NCBI GenBank assembly: GCA_035412805.1
Contig: DAONVO010000030.1
Span: 1-22,867, forward strand
Length of the DNA: 22,867 nt
Reading direction: 5' to 3'
Origin: DTU018 sp029550685
GTDB taxonomy: Bacteria; Bacillota; Syntrophomonadia; Syntrophomonadales; Syntrophomonadaceae
The number at the start of each line of letters is the position of its first letter. Position 1 is the stretch's first letter. Made by a program: the position numbers and the translations under genes. Under the pieces are notes generated by a model. It was not told the DNA's origin, ran no database searches, and saw only the letters and a program-made list of their open reading frames with translations. Positions 15,102-22,867 of this stretch are shown here, piece by piece.

Positions 15102-15863
15102 ATGGCTAACCTATTTGATCTGAATGGCAAAGTAGCATTGGTAACTGGATCCGCTGCTGGGCTGGGCAAGGCCATGGCACAAGCACTGGCGGAAGCTGGG
15201 GCTAATGTGGTAGTGGCAGATATTAATTTGGAAATGGCAGAAATCGCCAGTCACGAAATTGAGCGGTTGGGAGTTAAGGCTCTGCCGGTGAAAGCCAATG
15301 TAGCTGATGCTGACAGCGTTAAGTCCATGGTAAACCAAGCCGTAACAGAAATGGGTACGTTGGACATTTTGGTCAACAATGCTGGTATTAACCGGCGGGC
15401 TCCTTTGGTGGAAATGAGCGAAGACGACTGGGATGCTACTATCGGTATAAACCTAAAAGGAACCTTTCTTTGTTGCCGGGAAGTGGGGCCGGTTTTACTG
15501 GCCAAAAATTATGGCAAGGTCATCAATATTGCCTCCCTATTGGGAACTGTGGCTCAACCCAACCGCGGGCCTTATGCTTCCAGTAAGGGAGGGGTTATCC
15601 AATTGACTAAAGTCTTGGCTCTGGAATGGGCTAGAAACCGTATCAATGTTAATGCTATTGGTCCCGGTTATTTTGCTACAGAATTAAACCGTAAACTGAT
15701 GGATGATCCAGCCGTATACAATGATTTAACCAATCGAATTCCAATGGGTTACTGGGCCGATCCTTCCGAGTTGGCGGGACCGGTGGTTTTCCTGTCTTCC
15801 TCAGCTTCAGATTATATAACCGGACAAGTATTATGGGTTGAAGGCGGTTATCTCTGCTTGTAA
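15102..15863 (+). CDS. SDR-family NAD-dependent dehydrogenase
   Basis: A 253-aa classical short-chain dehydrogenase/reductase. Visible: the cofactor motif TGSAAGLG (15-22), D40 after the second strand (favours NAD over NADP), NNAG (92-95), and the catalytic set N117, S145, Y158 and K162. The C-terminus GQVLWVEGGYL is usual for the family. The overall pattern resembles gluconate 5-dehydrogenase/KduD-type sugar-acid and polyol dehydrogenases, but FabG-like 3-oxoacyl reductases are also close. It lies between TRAP permease and CoA transferase genes, which suggests that it oxidises or reduces the imported hydroxy/oxo acid before activation. That role is inference. Confidence 0.85.
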   Translation: MANLFDLNGKVALVTGSAAGLGKAMAQALAEAGANVVVADINLEMAEIASHEIERLGVKALPVKANVADADSVKSMVNQAVTEMGTLDILVNNAGINRRAPLVEMSEDDWDATIGINLKGTFLCCREVGPVLLAKNYGKVINIASLLGTVAQPNRGPYASSKGGVIQLTKVLALEWARNRINVNAIGPGYFATELNRKLMDDPAVYNDLTNRIPMGYWADPSELAGPVVFLSSSASDYITGQVLWVEGGYLCL

Positions 15864-15901
15864 ATGTGACCAACAGATATTATTTGCGAGGTGTAAGATT
15901 A

Positions 15902-17206
15902 ATGTCGTGGCAAGAGTACTACAATTCTCGAATAATTACTGCAGATGACGCTATCAAATTATTAAAAAAAGGTGATCTTGTAATAAACGGACACGGCACT
16001 GGAGAGCCTCAATTGCTTCCCGAAGCCTTGGTTCGCAATCAGGACAGTGTAGAAGGCATTGTGGTTGCTCATGGTATTGCGCTTGGACCTTCAGTATATT
16101 GCGGTGAAGATGTTGACCCCAAGCATGTGGAACACTTAACCGTTTTTGCTGGCACCCATACCCGTAAAGCCATTAAGGAACAACGAGCCAGGTTTGTCCC
16201 CATGCATTTTTCCGATTGCCCCATTGCCATGCGTAATGGAATTATTAAGGTGGATGTGGCCTGGACCCAGGTATCGCCACCTGATAAACATGGTTTTTGT
16301 ACTTTCGGTATTTCCTGTGACTATGAGCGTGCAGCTGTGGAAACTGCCCGTTTGGTAGTCGCAGAAGTTAACCCTAATATGCCCAGAACTTTTGGCGATA
16401 CTCTGATTCATGTCAGTCAAATAGATTATTTTGTTCTCAGTGATCGGCCGCTGATTGAAATGAAAAAACCGGCAATCGGTTCGGTTGAATCAACTATTGG
16501 CAAGTATGTCGCAGATCTGGTGGAAGACGGTGCAACCATGCAGTTTGGTATGGGTGGTATTCCCAATGCTATCGTAGGTTTTCTTAAGGAGAAGAACGAC
16601 CTGGGTATTAATTCCGAGCTCTTCTCCGATGGGGCTATGGAACTAATGATTTCCGGCAACGTTACTAACAAATACAAAAAAGTTCATCCGGGTAAATCCA
16701 CTACTACTTTTGCTGCTGGCACTAAGGAATTATATGAATGGCTGGATAACAATCCGGCAGTTGAGTTTTATCCAGTGGATTATCTTAATAATTCTTATGT
16801 GATTGCCCAGAATGATAAGGTATTTTCCGTTAATTCAGCTTTACAGATAGACCTCCAGGGGCAGGTGGCAGCGGAAACCATAAATGGAACTCAATTCAGC
16901 GGGATAGGCGGTCAGATGGACTTTGTTCGTGGGGCTACCTGGTCCAAAGGCGGTAAATCAGTTATAGCCCTGCCGTCAACAGCTAAAGGTGGCACTATCT
17001 CCAGAATCGTAAGCACTTTTAAACCTGGAGATGCAGTAACAACACCGCGTAATGATGTGGATTATGTCATTACTGAATACGGTGTCGCGCATTTACGGGG
17101 TAAGGATATGCAGGAAAGAGCTCGTCTCTTGATTAGCATTGCCGCTCCTGAATTCAGGGATCAGCTTAGGGAAGAGTACCAGCAGATTTATAAATACAAG
17201 CTGTAG
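15902..17206 (+). CDS. acetyl-CoA hydrolase/4-hydroxybutyrate CoA-transferase family protein 1
   Basis: A 434-aa CoA transferase of the Cat2/AbfT group, moving CoA from acetyl-CoA or another acyl-CoA to a carboxylic acid through a glutamyl-CoA thioester. The catalytic glutamate is E239 in NSELFSDG, matching E238 of 4-hydroxybutyrate CoA-transferase. QFGMGGIPNA and GIGGQMDFVRGA are the glycine loops. The ATG at 15902 is supported by GAGGTG 8 bases upstream; an in-frame GTG at 15866 adds 12 residues without a ribosome binding site. It is the natural candidate to activate the imported 2-hydroxy acid for the dehydratase. That dehydratase genes usually sit next to such a transferase supports this, but here they are 4 kb apart. 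Confidence 0.88.
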   Translation: MSWQEYYNSRIITADDAIKLLKKGDLVINGHGTGEPQLLPEALVRNQDSVEGIVVAHGIALGPSVYCGEDVDPKHVEHLTVFAGTHTRKAIKEQRARFVPMHFSDCPIAMRNGIIKVDVAWTQVSPPDKHGFCTFGISCDYERAAVETARLVVAEVNPNMPRTFGDTLIHVSQIDYFVLSDRPLIEMKKPAIGSVESTIGKYVADLVEDGATMQFGMGGIPNAIVGFLKEKNDLGINSELFSDGAMELMISGNVTNKYKKVHPGKSTTTFAAGTKELYEWLDNNPAVEFYPVDYLNNSYVIAQNDKVFSVNSALQIDLQGQVAAETINGTQFSGIGGQMDFVRGATWSKGGKSVIALPSTAKGGTISRIVSTFKPGDAVTTPRNDVDYVITEYGVAHLRGKDMQERARLLISIAAPEFRDQLREEYQQIYKYKL

Positions 17207-17242
17207 TGTACAATTCCAGCAGCCAGCATGGAGGTATTGAAT

Positions 17243-18334
17243 ATGGCCATAGCGATAGCAGCTTTTCCTGGCCGTTATCTACAGGGTCCAGGAGTATTGC
17301 GCCATGCATCCGCTGAGATCAGCAAGTATGGTACAGAAGTGTTGTTAGTCAGCGATCCCTATGTGGCGAAAAATATTTGGCCGGTTTATGCTGAGATTTT
17401 TCAGCAGGAGCTAAGTATTCATATGGTTGCATTTGGCGGCGAATGCTGTGTGGAAGAAATCAATAAAACTGCAGCGCAAGCAGTAGATGCAAGCTGTGAT
17501 ATTATTGTCGCTCTGGGCGGAGGGAAGACCATTGATGCCGCTAAAGCAGTAGCATATTATCTGAACCTGCCGGTTATCATTATTCCTACTGCGGCTTCTA
17601 CTGATGCTCCTTGCAGCGCAGTATCGGTAGTATACGAACCGGATGGCCGGGTAAAAACAGTGCTTAAACTAAAATCTAATCCGCAGGCGGTAATAATGGA
17701 CACCGAGATTATCGCCCAAGCCCCAGTACGTTTGCTGGTATCGGGGATGGGTGATGCCCTGGCTACCTGGTTTGAGGCTGACTCGGTTTGGAGAACTCAG
17801 CAGAATAATACCCTGGGAGCTCATCCGTTAAGAACTGCCCATAGTCTGGCCAGGCTCTGTTATGACACAATTGCCCAGTACGGAATCTTAGCCAAACAGG
17901 CCTGTGAGCAGGGTATCGTAACACCAGCCCTGGAATATGTGGTGGAAGCCAACACCCTGCTTAGTGGAATTGGGTTTGAGAGCGGCGGCTTAGGAGCTTC
18001 TCATGCCATTCATAATGGACTGACTGTATTAGAGGGTACACATCATTACCTTCATGGAGAAAAAGTAGCCTATGGTTTGCTGTCATCGCTATTTTTAACT
18101 GGTCGCAGCCCTCATTTGATAAAGGAATTGTATCAGTTATTTGGTGAACTAGGTTTACCGACCCGGTTAAGGGATATTGGGCTCTCGGGAGTCAGCCGAG
18201 AGGAATTGATGCCGGCAGCTCAGGCTGCTTGTAATCCGGGCAGTAATATCTATCATGAAGCGGGGGAAATTAACCCGCCGCGAGTGTGTGATGCTATGCT
18301 GGCTGCCGATGCCTACGGTCAATCTTTTAAGTAA
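17243..18334 (+). CDS. glycerol dehydrogenase-like metal-dependent alcohol dehydrogenase (GldA family)
   Basis: A 363-aa class III (iron/zinc) alcohol dehydrogenase that aligns along its length with E. coli GldA. Metal ligands fall at the same positions as in GldA: D171 (GMGDALATW), H254 (GASHAIHNG) and H271 (HYLHGEKVA). The NAD loop GGGKT is at 92-96, and PTAASTDAPCS at 115-125. GldA enzymes oxidise glycerol, 1,2-propanediol and other vicinal diols, or reduce hydroxyacetone-type ketones. The ATG at 17243 follows GGAGGT by 7 bases; the upstream in-frame ATG at 17228 overlaps that site. No dihydroxyacetone kinase is near, so glycerol catabolism is not the obvious role. It closes this unit before a terminator. 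Confidence 0.9.
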   Translation: MAIAIAAFPGRYLQGPGVLRHASAEISKYGTEVLLVSDPYVAKNIWPVYAEIFQQELSIHMVAFGGECCVEEINKTAAQAVDASCDIIVALGGGKTIDAAKAVAYYLNLPVIIIPTAASTDAPCSAVSVVYEPDGRVKTVLKLKSNPQAVIMDTEIIAQAPVRLLVSGMGDALATWFEADSVWRTQQNNTLGAHPLRTAHSLARLCYDTIAQYGILAKQACEQGIVTPALEYVVEANTLLSGIGFESGGLGASHAIHNGLTVLEGTHHYLHGEKVAYGLLSSLFLTGRSPHLIKELYQLFGELGLPTRLRDIGLSGVSREELMPAAQAACNPGSNIYHEAGEINPPRVCDAMLAADAYGQSFK

Positions 18335-18358
18335 ATGCAAGATTTTTCATAAAACAAT

Positions 18359-18381
18359 CCCCCTGGACCTGTTCCAGGGGG
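18359..18381 (+). terminator. intrinsic terminator after the GldA-like gene
   Basis: CCCCCTGGA (18359-18367) and TCCAGGGGG (18373-18381) form a 9-base perfect stem with a 5-base loop, followed by CTGAATTTTAAAT. The T run is short and delayed on this strand. On the opposite strand the stem is followed by a TTGTTTTATG stretch, so it may also work in reverse. Confidence 0.75.
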
Positions 18382-18500
18382 CTGAATTTTAAATATCAAT
18401 AAAAAACAAATAGCATTGGCTAAATTATTAATCATCTAGCGGTGAATAATAAATTTGGCAGGCTTAGACTTAATAAATCGAAGGAAATAGAGGTGTGGAA

Positions 18501-19370
18501 ATGAAAGCGGAAGAGATCAAAAAGATCTGTGTGGTAGGTGCAGGCAATATGGGTCATCAGATTGCCCTGCAGGCAGCATTAAGCGGCTTTAAGGTTACCT
18601 GTACTGATATTAATGAAAAAACCCTGGAAGAAGCTCGGCAATTTGCCAACAACTGGCTGCATTCCCGGGTAGAGAAGCAAAAATTAGACCCAATCGCTGC
18701 TCAGGCTACCAGTGAACGTTTACATTTCACTTCCCATCTGGAGGAAGCTGCTCTGGATGCAGATTTGGTTATAGAAGCTATCGTAGAAAATTTGGATATC
18801 AAAAGAAGGCTGTTTGCCCAGTTGGACCATATTTGTCCCCCACATGCCATTTTAGCTACTAACAGCTCTTATATTGTAAGTTCACGGATTGCTGATGCCA
18901 CCGGACGACCGGATAAAGTACTGAATATGCACTTTTTTAATCCTGCCCTGGTTATGAAACTGGTGGAAGTGGTGAGAGGGCCACACGTTTCTGATGAAAC
19001 GGTAGAAGCAGCGATTGGATTTTGCCATGCCTTAAACAAAGTTCCGGTCCGGGTTAATAAAGAAATCTATGGATTTATTGTTAACCGTATTTTCAGTGCT
19101 ATCACCCAGGAAGCCTGTTACCTGTTGGACCAGGAGGTTGCTTCTATTGAAGACATTGATCTGGCTGTAAAAAACGGCTTAGGGCATCCTATGGGACCTT
19201 TTGAGCTGCTGGATATGACGGGAATCGACCTGGAGTATGATGTATTGATGGGTAAATACCGTTCCAGCGGCGACATAAAAGACAAGCCCAGTCCTGCTAT
19301 AGTAGAACGCTATGCCCAGGGACGTTATGGCCGTAAAACTAAAAGGGGGTTTTATGACTATAACAAATAG
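18501..19370 (+). CDS. 3-hydroxyacyl-CoA dehydrogenase (3-hydroxybutyryl-CoA type), module 2
   Basis: A 289-aa paralogue of the dehydrogenase in module 1. Visible: Rossmann motif GAGNMGHQIA (13-22), catalytic H144 (in MHFFNP) and E156 (in KLVEVV), NSSY (121-124), and the standard GHPMGPFELLDMTGID helix. Its HPMGP is canonical where module 1 has WPIGP, so the two probably differ in substrate. The ATG at 18501 follows AGAGGTG by 5 bases; a GTG at 18495 is an alternative using AAGGAAA. It opens a new transcription unit after the terminator, but I could not fix its promoter. Confidence 0.9.
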   Translation: MKAEEIKKICVVGAGNMGHQIALQAALSGFKVTCTDINEKTLEEARQFANNWLHSRVEKQKLDPIAAQATSERLHFTSHLEEAALDADLVIEAIVENLDIKRRLFAQLDHICPPHAILATNSSYIVSSRIADATGRPDKVLNMHFFNPALVMKLVEVVRGPHVSDETVEAAIGFCHALNKVPVRVNKEIYGFIVNRIFSAITQEACYLLDQEVASIEDIDLAVKNGLGHPMGPFELLDMTGIDLEYDVLMGKYRSSGDIKDKPSPAIVERYAQGRYGRKTKRGFYDYNK

Positions 19371-19389
19371 TGAAGAGGTGGTGAATAAC

Positions 19390-20163
19390 GTGACTTTTAA
19401 CCACATTTTACTTGAAGTCAATAGCTACGTGGCCACTTTGACCTTAAACCGTCCCCAAGTGCTTAATGCTTTAAACCGCTCGATGGTGGACGAAATCGAT
19501 GCAGCTATCGACAGAATTGCCTGTGATAATAACATCCGTGTAGTAGTGCTAACCGGAGCTGGAAAACATTTTGCTGCCGGTGCTGACGTTAATGACATGG
19601 CGCTCATGGGGCCCGAAGAGGCTCGAAGTTTTGCTTTTGGTACCATTTTTAACAAATTGGAAAACCTGCCTCAACCAGTAATTGCTGCTGTAAAGGGCTA
19701 TGCATTGGGAGCCGGGTTTGAAATGGCACTTACTGCCGATATTCGCCTGGCAGGAAGCAGTGCCCGTTTTGGACTGCCGGAAATAAACCTGGGCATCATG
19801 CCTGGCGCCGGCGGAACGCAGAGGTTACCGCGTTTAATAGGAAATGCCCAGGCTAAAGAATTAATTTTCCTTGGCCACAACATTGATGCCCCGACGGCAC
19901 TGCAATTAGGATTGGTTAATCGCATAGTGGCCGATGAAGAACTATTGGATGAAGCTTTGAAGATGGCAGAGAAAATGTCTGCCAAACCACCTTTAGCATT
20001 AAAAATGGCTAAACGAACTATTAATACCGGCCTTAATCTGGATATAAAATCCGGCACCGATTTAGAAGTAATATCCTGGTCCGATCTGTTTGCTACTGAG
20101 GATCAAAAAGAAGGAATGAAGGCATTTCTGGAAAAAAGGAAACCGAATTTTACAGGCAGATAA
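19390..20163 (+). CDS. enoyl-CoA hydratase (crotonase family), module 2
   Basis: A 257-aa crotonase-fold hydratase paralogous to module 1. The oxyanion segment HFAAGADVND is at 60-69, and both catalytic glutamates are kept: E111 (GAGFEMAL) and E131 (GLPEINLG). GAGGTQRLPRLIG follows. The start is ambiguous: GTG at 19390 has GAGGTG 9 bases upstream and gives the normal family length, while an ATG at 19354, overlapping the end of the dehydrogenase gene, would add 12 residues and has AGGGGG just upstream. The preceding gene ends at 19370, and the thiolase begins 17 bases downstream. Conversion of 2-enoyl-CoA to 3-hydroxyacyl-CoA is expected. Confidence 0.88.
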   Translation: MTFNHILLEVNSYVATLTLNRPQVLNALNRSMVDEIDAAIDRIACDNNIRVVVLTGAGKHFAAGADVNDMALMGPEEARSFAFGTIFNKLENLPQPVIAAVKGYALGAGFEMALTADIRLAGSSARFGLPEINLGIMPGAGGTQRLPRLIGNAQAKELIFLGHNIDAPTALQLGLVNRIVADEELLDEALKMAEKMSAKPPLALKMAKRTINTGLNLDIKSGTDLEVISWSDLFATEDQKEGMKAFLEKRKPNFTGR

Positions 20164-20180
20164 GGAAAGGAGAATAGGTC

Positions 20181-21365
20181 ATGCATGAAGTTGTAATTGT
20201 GGGAGGCGCTCGTACGCCGGTAGGAGATTTTAACGGCGCTCTGGCCAGTAAAAATCCTGTTGATCTGGGTATTATAGCTCTTAAAGCAGCATTAGAAAAA
20301 TCCGGGGTCAGTGCCGATTTAATTGAAGAGGTAGTATGCGGTCATTGTAATCAGTCCTCCGCTCCCGGAAACAGTGCACGCTTAATTGCTCTGGGAGCAG
20401 GTTGTCCGATAGATTCAACTGCTGTTACCGTACACCAGCAATGTCCGTCATCAATGCGTGCCGCAGAAGTCTGCTCACAACAGATTATGCTGGGCAAAAT
20501 TAAAGTTGGAGCCACGGTTGGGGTGGAGAGTATGACCAATACCCCTTATTATCTAATGCGGGCTCGCCAGGGTTATCGTCTGGGGCATGGGGAACAGATT
20601 CTGGACGGTCTAATGGTGGGAGGCTTAATCGATCCCTGGAACAACTATCATATGGGAGTTACAGCAGAAAATATCGCGGAAATATACAATATCAGCCGGG
20701 AAGAGCAAGATGAACTGGCTTTGTTAAGTCATCAAAGAGCTTGTAATGCTATTGCTAAAGGTTGGTTTAAAGACGAAATTGTACCAGTGGAAGTAACCAC
20801 CCGCAAAGGTACCACTATTGTGGACACCGATGAACACCCCCGGGCTGATACTACCTTGGAATCTCTGGCCAAACTAAAACCAGCTTTCAAGAAAGGCGGT
20901 ACAGTTACAGCCGGCAATGCCTCAGGTATTAACGATGGTGGCTCAGCACTTATCATGATGTCAGCAGACAAAGCCCGGGAACTGGGTATAAAACCTTGGG
21001 CCAGGGTAGTTTCCTCTGCTTCAGGAGCAGTTGATCCGTCCATAATGGGCATGGGGGTTGTTCCCGCAGTTAGAAAAGCCTTAAAGTTTGCCGGCATGGT
21101 ACAGGATGATATTGATTACTGGGAGATCAATGAAGCTTTCGCAGCCCAGTTTCTGGGTGTAAACCGGGAACTAAAACTGGATATGGACCGGGTCAATGGT
21201 GTAGGTTCTGGAATATCCATTGGCCATCCCGTAGGTATGACTGGAGCGCGCCTGATTCTCACTATGATGCATGAGATGAAACGCCGCAAGGTCCGCTATG
21301 GTTGTGCATCTCTGTGTGCTAGCGGCGGACCAGGGGTTGCTTTTATCATCGAAAACCTCCAGTAA
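20181..21365 (+). CDS. thiolase (acetyl-CoA C-acyltransferase family), module 2
   Basis: A 394-aa thiolase with nucleophile C88, H349 (in GHPVGMTGAR) and C379 (in SLCASGGPG), and NEAFA present; the H-C spacing of 30 matches biosynthetic and degradative thiolases. The nucleophile context is QQCPSSM instead of the common VCGSG or LCASG, an unusual loop that may alter acyl specificity. GHPVG is otherwise canonical, unlike module 1. AAGGAGA lies 9 bases before the ATG. It acts after the dehydrogenase and hydratase just upstream. Degradative versus synthetic direction cannot be told from sequence. Confidence 0.9.
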   Translation: MHEVVIVGGARTPVGDFNGALASKNPVDLGIIALKAALEKSGVSADLIEEVVCGHCNQSSAPGNSARLIALGAGCPIDSTAVTVHQQCPSSMRAAEVCSQQIMLGKIKVGATVGVESMTNTPYYLMRARQGYRLGHGEQILDGLMVGGLIDPWNNYHMGVTAENIAEIYNISREEQDELALLSHQRACNAIAKGWFKDEIVPVEVTTRKGTTIVDTDEHPRADTTLESLAKLKPAFKKGGTVTAGNASGINDGGSALIMMSADKARELGIKPWARVVSSASGAVDPSIMGMGVVPAVRKALKFAGMVQDDIDYWEINEAFAAQFLGVNRELKLDMDRVNGVGSGISIGHPVGMTGARLILTMMHEMKRRKVRYGCASLCASGGPGVAFIIENLQ

Positions 21366-21470
21366 AAGCCAACTATGAAATCCGGCTCTGGCAGAAAAGA
21401 TAATCATGAAGGCTTAGCCCAGGACAAAAACCTGATGAAATGGAAATACTTTGCTAAGGAGAGACTTACT

Positions 21471-22817
21471 ATGTCAGCACTACTCGAAGAATACCGGTCG
21501 AAATCAATTGCCGCAGCCGATGCTGTTAAAGTTATAAAATCTGGAGATACCGTACATTACGGTGCATTTTGCGGAGCCGTTTGGGATCTGGATCAAGCAT
21601 TAGCGGTTCGGATTAATGAATTAACTGATGTAAACGTTATAACTACTATCTGGCCTCATCCTGAACCGCCAGCTATAGTCCAAGCCGATCCTGATGCCCA
21701 GCATATTAGATTTAATTCTACTCAATTTAGTGCGGTGGAAAGAAAGATGAACCGTGAAGGTACTTGCTGGTATATTCCGGTTCAATTCAGAGAACAGCTG
21801 AAATATTTTACCCAGGATGTCGATCTGGATGTGGCTATGCTGAGAGTGGCACCCATGGATAAACACGGTTATTTTAACTTGGGGCCTCAGGTAGCAGATG
21901 CACCCGCTGTAGTTAATAAAGCTAAGATTGTCATAGTAGAAGTTAACGAAAAGATGCCGGTTGTTCATGGGATGCAAAATACTATTCATATTTCCCAAAT
22001 TGACTATATTGTGCAGGGAAGCAACCAGGAACTTCCGGTTTTACTTGGTAAAGAAGCCACTGAGGTAGATCGGAAAATCGCTGCTCACATTGTAGAGCGG
22101 GTGGGAAACGGCAGTACCTTGCAATTAGGAATTGGCGGCTTGCCCAATACAGTAGGGTCCTTTATCTGCGATTCAGATATCAAAGACCTTAGTGTTCATT
22201 CGGAAATGTTTGTGGATGCTTTTCTGAATCTCTACAAAGCCGGCAAAATTACCGGCAAGAAAAATTTGGACCCAGGAAAAATGGTTTGGACCTTTGCCAT
22301 GGGTTCCAAGGAACTATATGATTTCGTAGATAATAATTCCCTGCATCATGTGTGCCCGGTAAACTATGTGAATGAAATCAGCACCATTGCTCAAATTGAT
22401 AATTTTGTTTCCATTTGCAGCTGTTTGGAAATCGATTTATTTGGCCAGGTTAATTCTGAGTCGGTTGGCCTTTTGCATATCGCTGGAAATGGCGGGCAAT
22501 TAGATTTCGTCCTCGGTTCCTATTTATCCAAAGGCGGGCAGAGCTTTTTGTGCACCCCCTCTACTTTCCGGGCTAAGGATGGTACCTTGACTTCTACTAT
22601 TAAACCAACTTTACCCCAGGGTTCCATCGTCACCATACCCCGGCAGGTTACCCAACTGGTGGTCACTGAATATGGAGTAGCAAATTTAAAAGGCAAGTCT
22701 ACCTGGCAACGGGCAGAAGCCTTAATCAACATTGCCCATCCCGATTTTCGTGATGAACTGGTTAGGGAAGCTGAAAAGATGGGAATTTGGAAGAATACCA
22801 GCAAAGTCACTATATAA
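21471..22817 (+). CDS. acetyl-CoA hydrolase/transferase family CoA-transferase 2
   Basis: A 448-aa second CoA transferase of the same broad family as the gene at 15902 but clearly divergent. The predicted catalytic glutamate is E245 in HSEMFVDAF, with QLGIGGLPN and GNGGQLDFVLG loops. This resembles butyryl-CoA:acetate and related acyl-CoA:acetate CoA-transferases, which release a fermentation acid or activate a fatty acid. The ATG at 21471 follows AAGGAGAG by 7 bases; an in-frame ATG at 21375 would add 32 residues with poor context. It is last in the second module and followed by a terminator, consistent with a product-release or substrate-activation step for that module. Confidence 0.87.
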   Translation: MSALLEEYRSKSIAAADAVKVIKSGDTVHYGAFCGAVWDLDQALAVRINELTDVNVITTIWPHPEPPAIVQADPDAQHIRFNSTQFSAVERKMNREGTCWYIPVQFREQLKYFTQDVDLDVAMLRVAPMDKHGYFNLGPQVADAPAVVNKAKIVIVEVNEKMPVVHGMQNTIHISQIDYIVQGSNQELPVLLGKEATEVDRKIAAHIVERVGNGSTLQLGIGGLPNTVGSFICDSDIKDLSVHSEMFVDAFLNLYKAGKITGKKNLDPGKMVWTFAMGSKELYDFVDNNSLHHVCPVNYVNEISTIAQIDNFVSICSCLEIDLFGQVNSESVGLLHIAGNGGQLDFVLGSYLSKGGQSFLCTPSTFRAKDGTLTSTIKPTLPQGSIVTIPRQVTQLVVTEYGVANLKGKSTWQRAEALINIAHPDFRDELVREAEKMGIWKNTSKVTI

Positions 22818-22841
22818 TAAACACTTCTTTACATGTTTGAA

Positions 22842-22867
22842 AGCCCGGTCTGAAAATAGATCGGGCT
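22842..22867 (+). terminator. intrinsic terminator, cut by the window end
   Basis: AGCCCGGTCT (22842-22851) and AGATCGGGCT (22858-22867) form a 10-pair stem including one G-U, with a 6-base loop. It starts 24 bases after the CoA-transferase stop. The expected T run would lie beyond the window. Confidence 0.7.

Overview
The window looks like chromosomal DNA of an anaerobic Bacillota (Clostridia or Negativicutes type). This is inferred from strong AGGAGG-type ribosome binding sites, a moderate GC content (roughly mid-40s percent by eye), an oxygen-sensitive ATP-activated radical dehydratase, a TRAP transporter and butyrate-type CoA enzymes. I cannot name the species. All 20 convincing genes lie on the + strand, and no RNA gene, insertion sequence or CRISPR array was seen.

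Region 1 (1-5107) is a sugar-acid type region. It holds a small hypothetical protein, a CtBP-like D-2-hydroxyacid dehydrogenase, a full-length altronate dehydratase homologue (UxaA family) closed by a strong terminator, an MFS carrier of the anion:cation symporter type, and an XRE-cupin regulator with its own sigma-A-type promoter.

Region 2 (5108-8637) starts with a 433-base gene-free stretch carrying a GAAA-capped hairpin. Then comes a first beta-oxidation module: enoyl-CoA hydratase, 3-hydroxyacyl-CoA dehydrogenase and thiolase. It ends with a 105-base interrupted inverted repeat before the next genes.

Region 3 (8638-18334) holds the two subunits and the activator of a (R)-2-hydroxyacyl-CoA dehydratase. 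A complete TRAP transporter follows (binding lipoprotein, small and large membrane subunits) with a hairpin between the first two genes. An NAD-type SDR dehydrogenase, a family I-like acyl-CoA transferase and a glycerol-dehydrogenase-like enzyme follow, then a terminator.

Region 4 (18335-22867) is a second, divergent beta-oxidation module in a different order (3-hydroxyacyl-CoA dehydrogenase, enoyl-CoA hydratase, thiolase), plus a second CoA transferase and a terminator cut by the window end.

Inferred logic: the TRAP system imports an organic acid anion; SDR and/or the GldA-like enzyme adjust its hydroxyl or oxo groups; a CoA transferase activates it; the radical dehydratase turns the 2-hydroxyacyl-CoA into a 2-enoyl-CoA; and the hydratase, dehydrogenase and thiolase cleave it to acetyl-CoA and a shorter acyl-CoA. 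There is no acyl-CoA dehydrogenase or ETF in the window, so the enoyl-CoA would come from dehydration rather than oxidation. The real substrate cannot be read from sequence. Candidates are 2-hydroxybutyrate, longer 2-hydroxy acids, 2-hydroxyglutarate and aryl-lactates.
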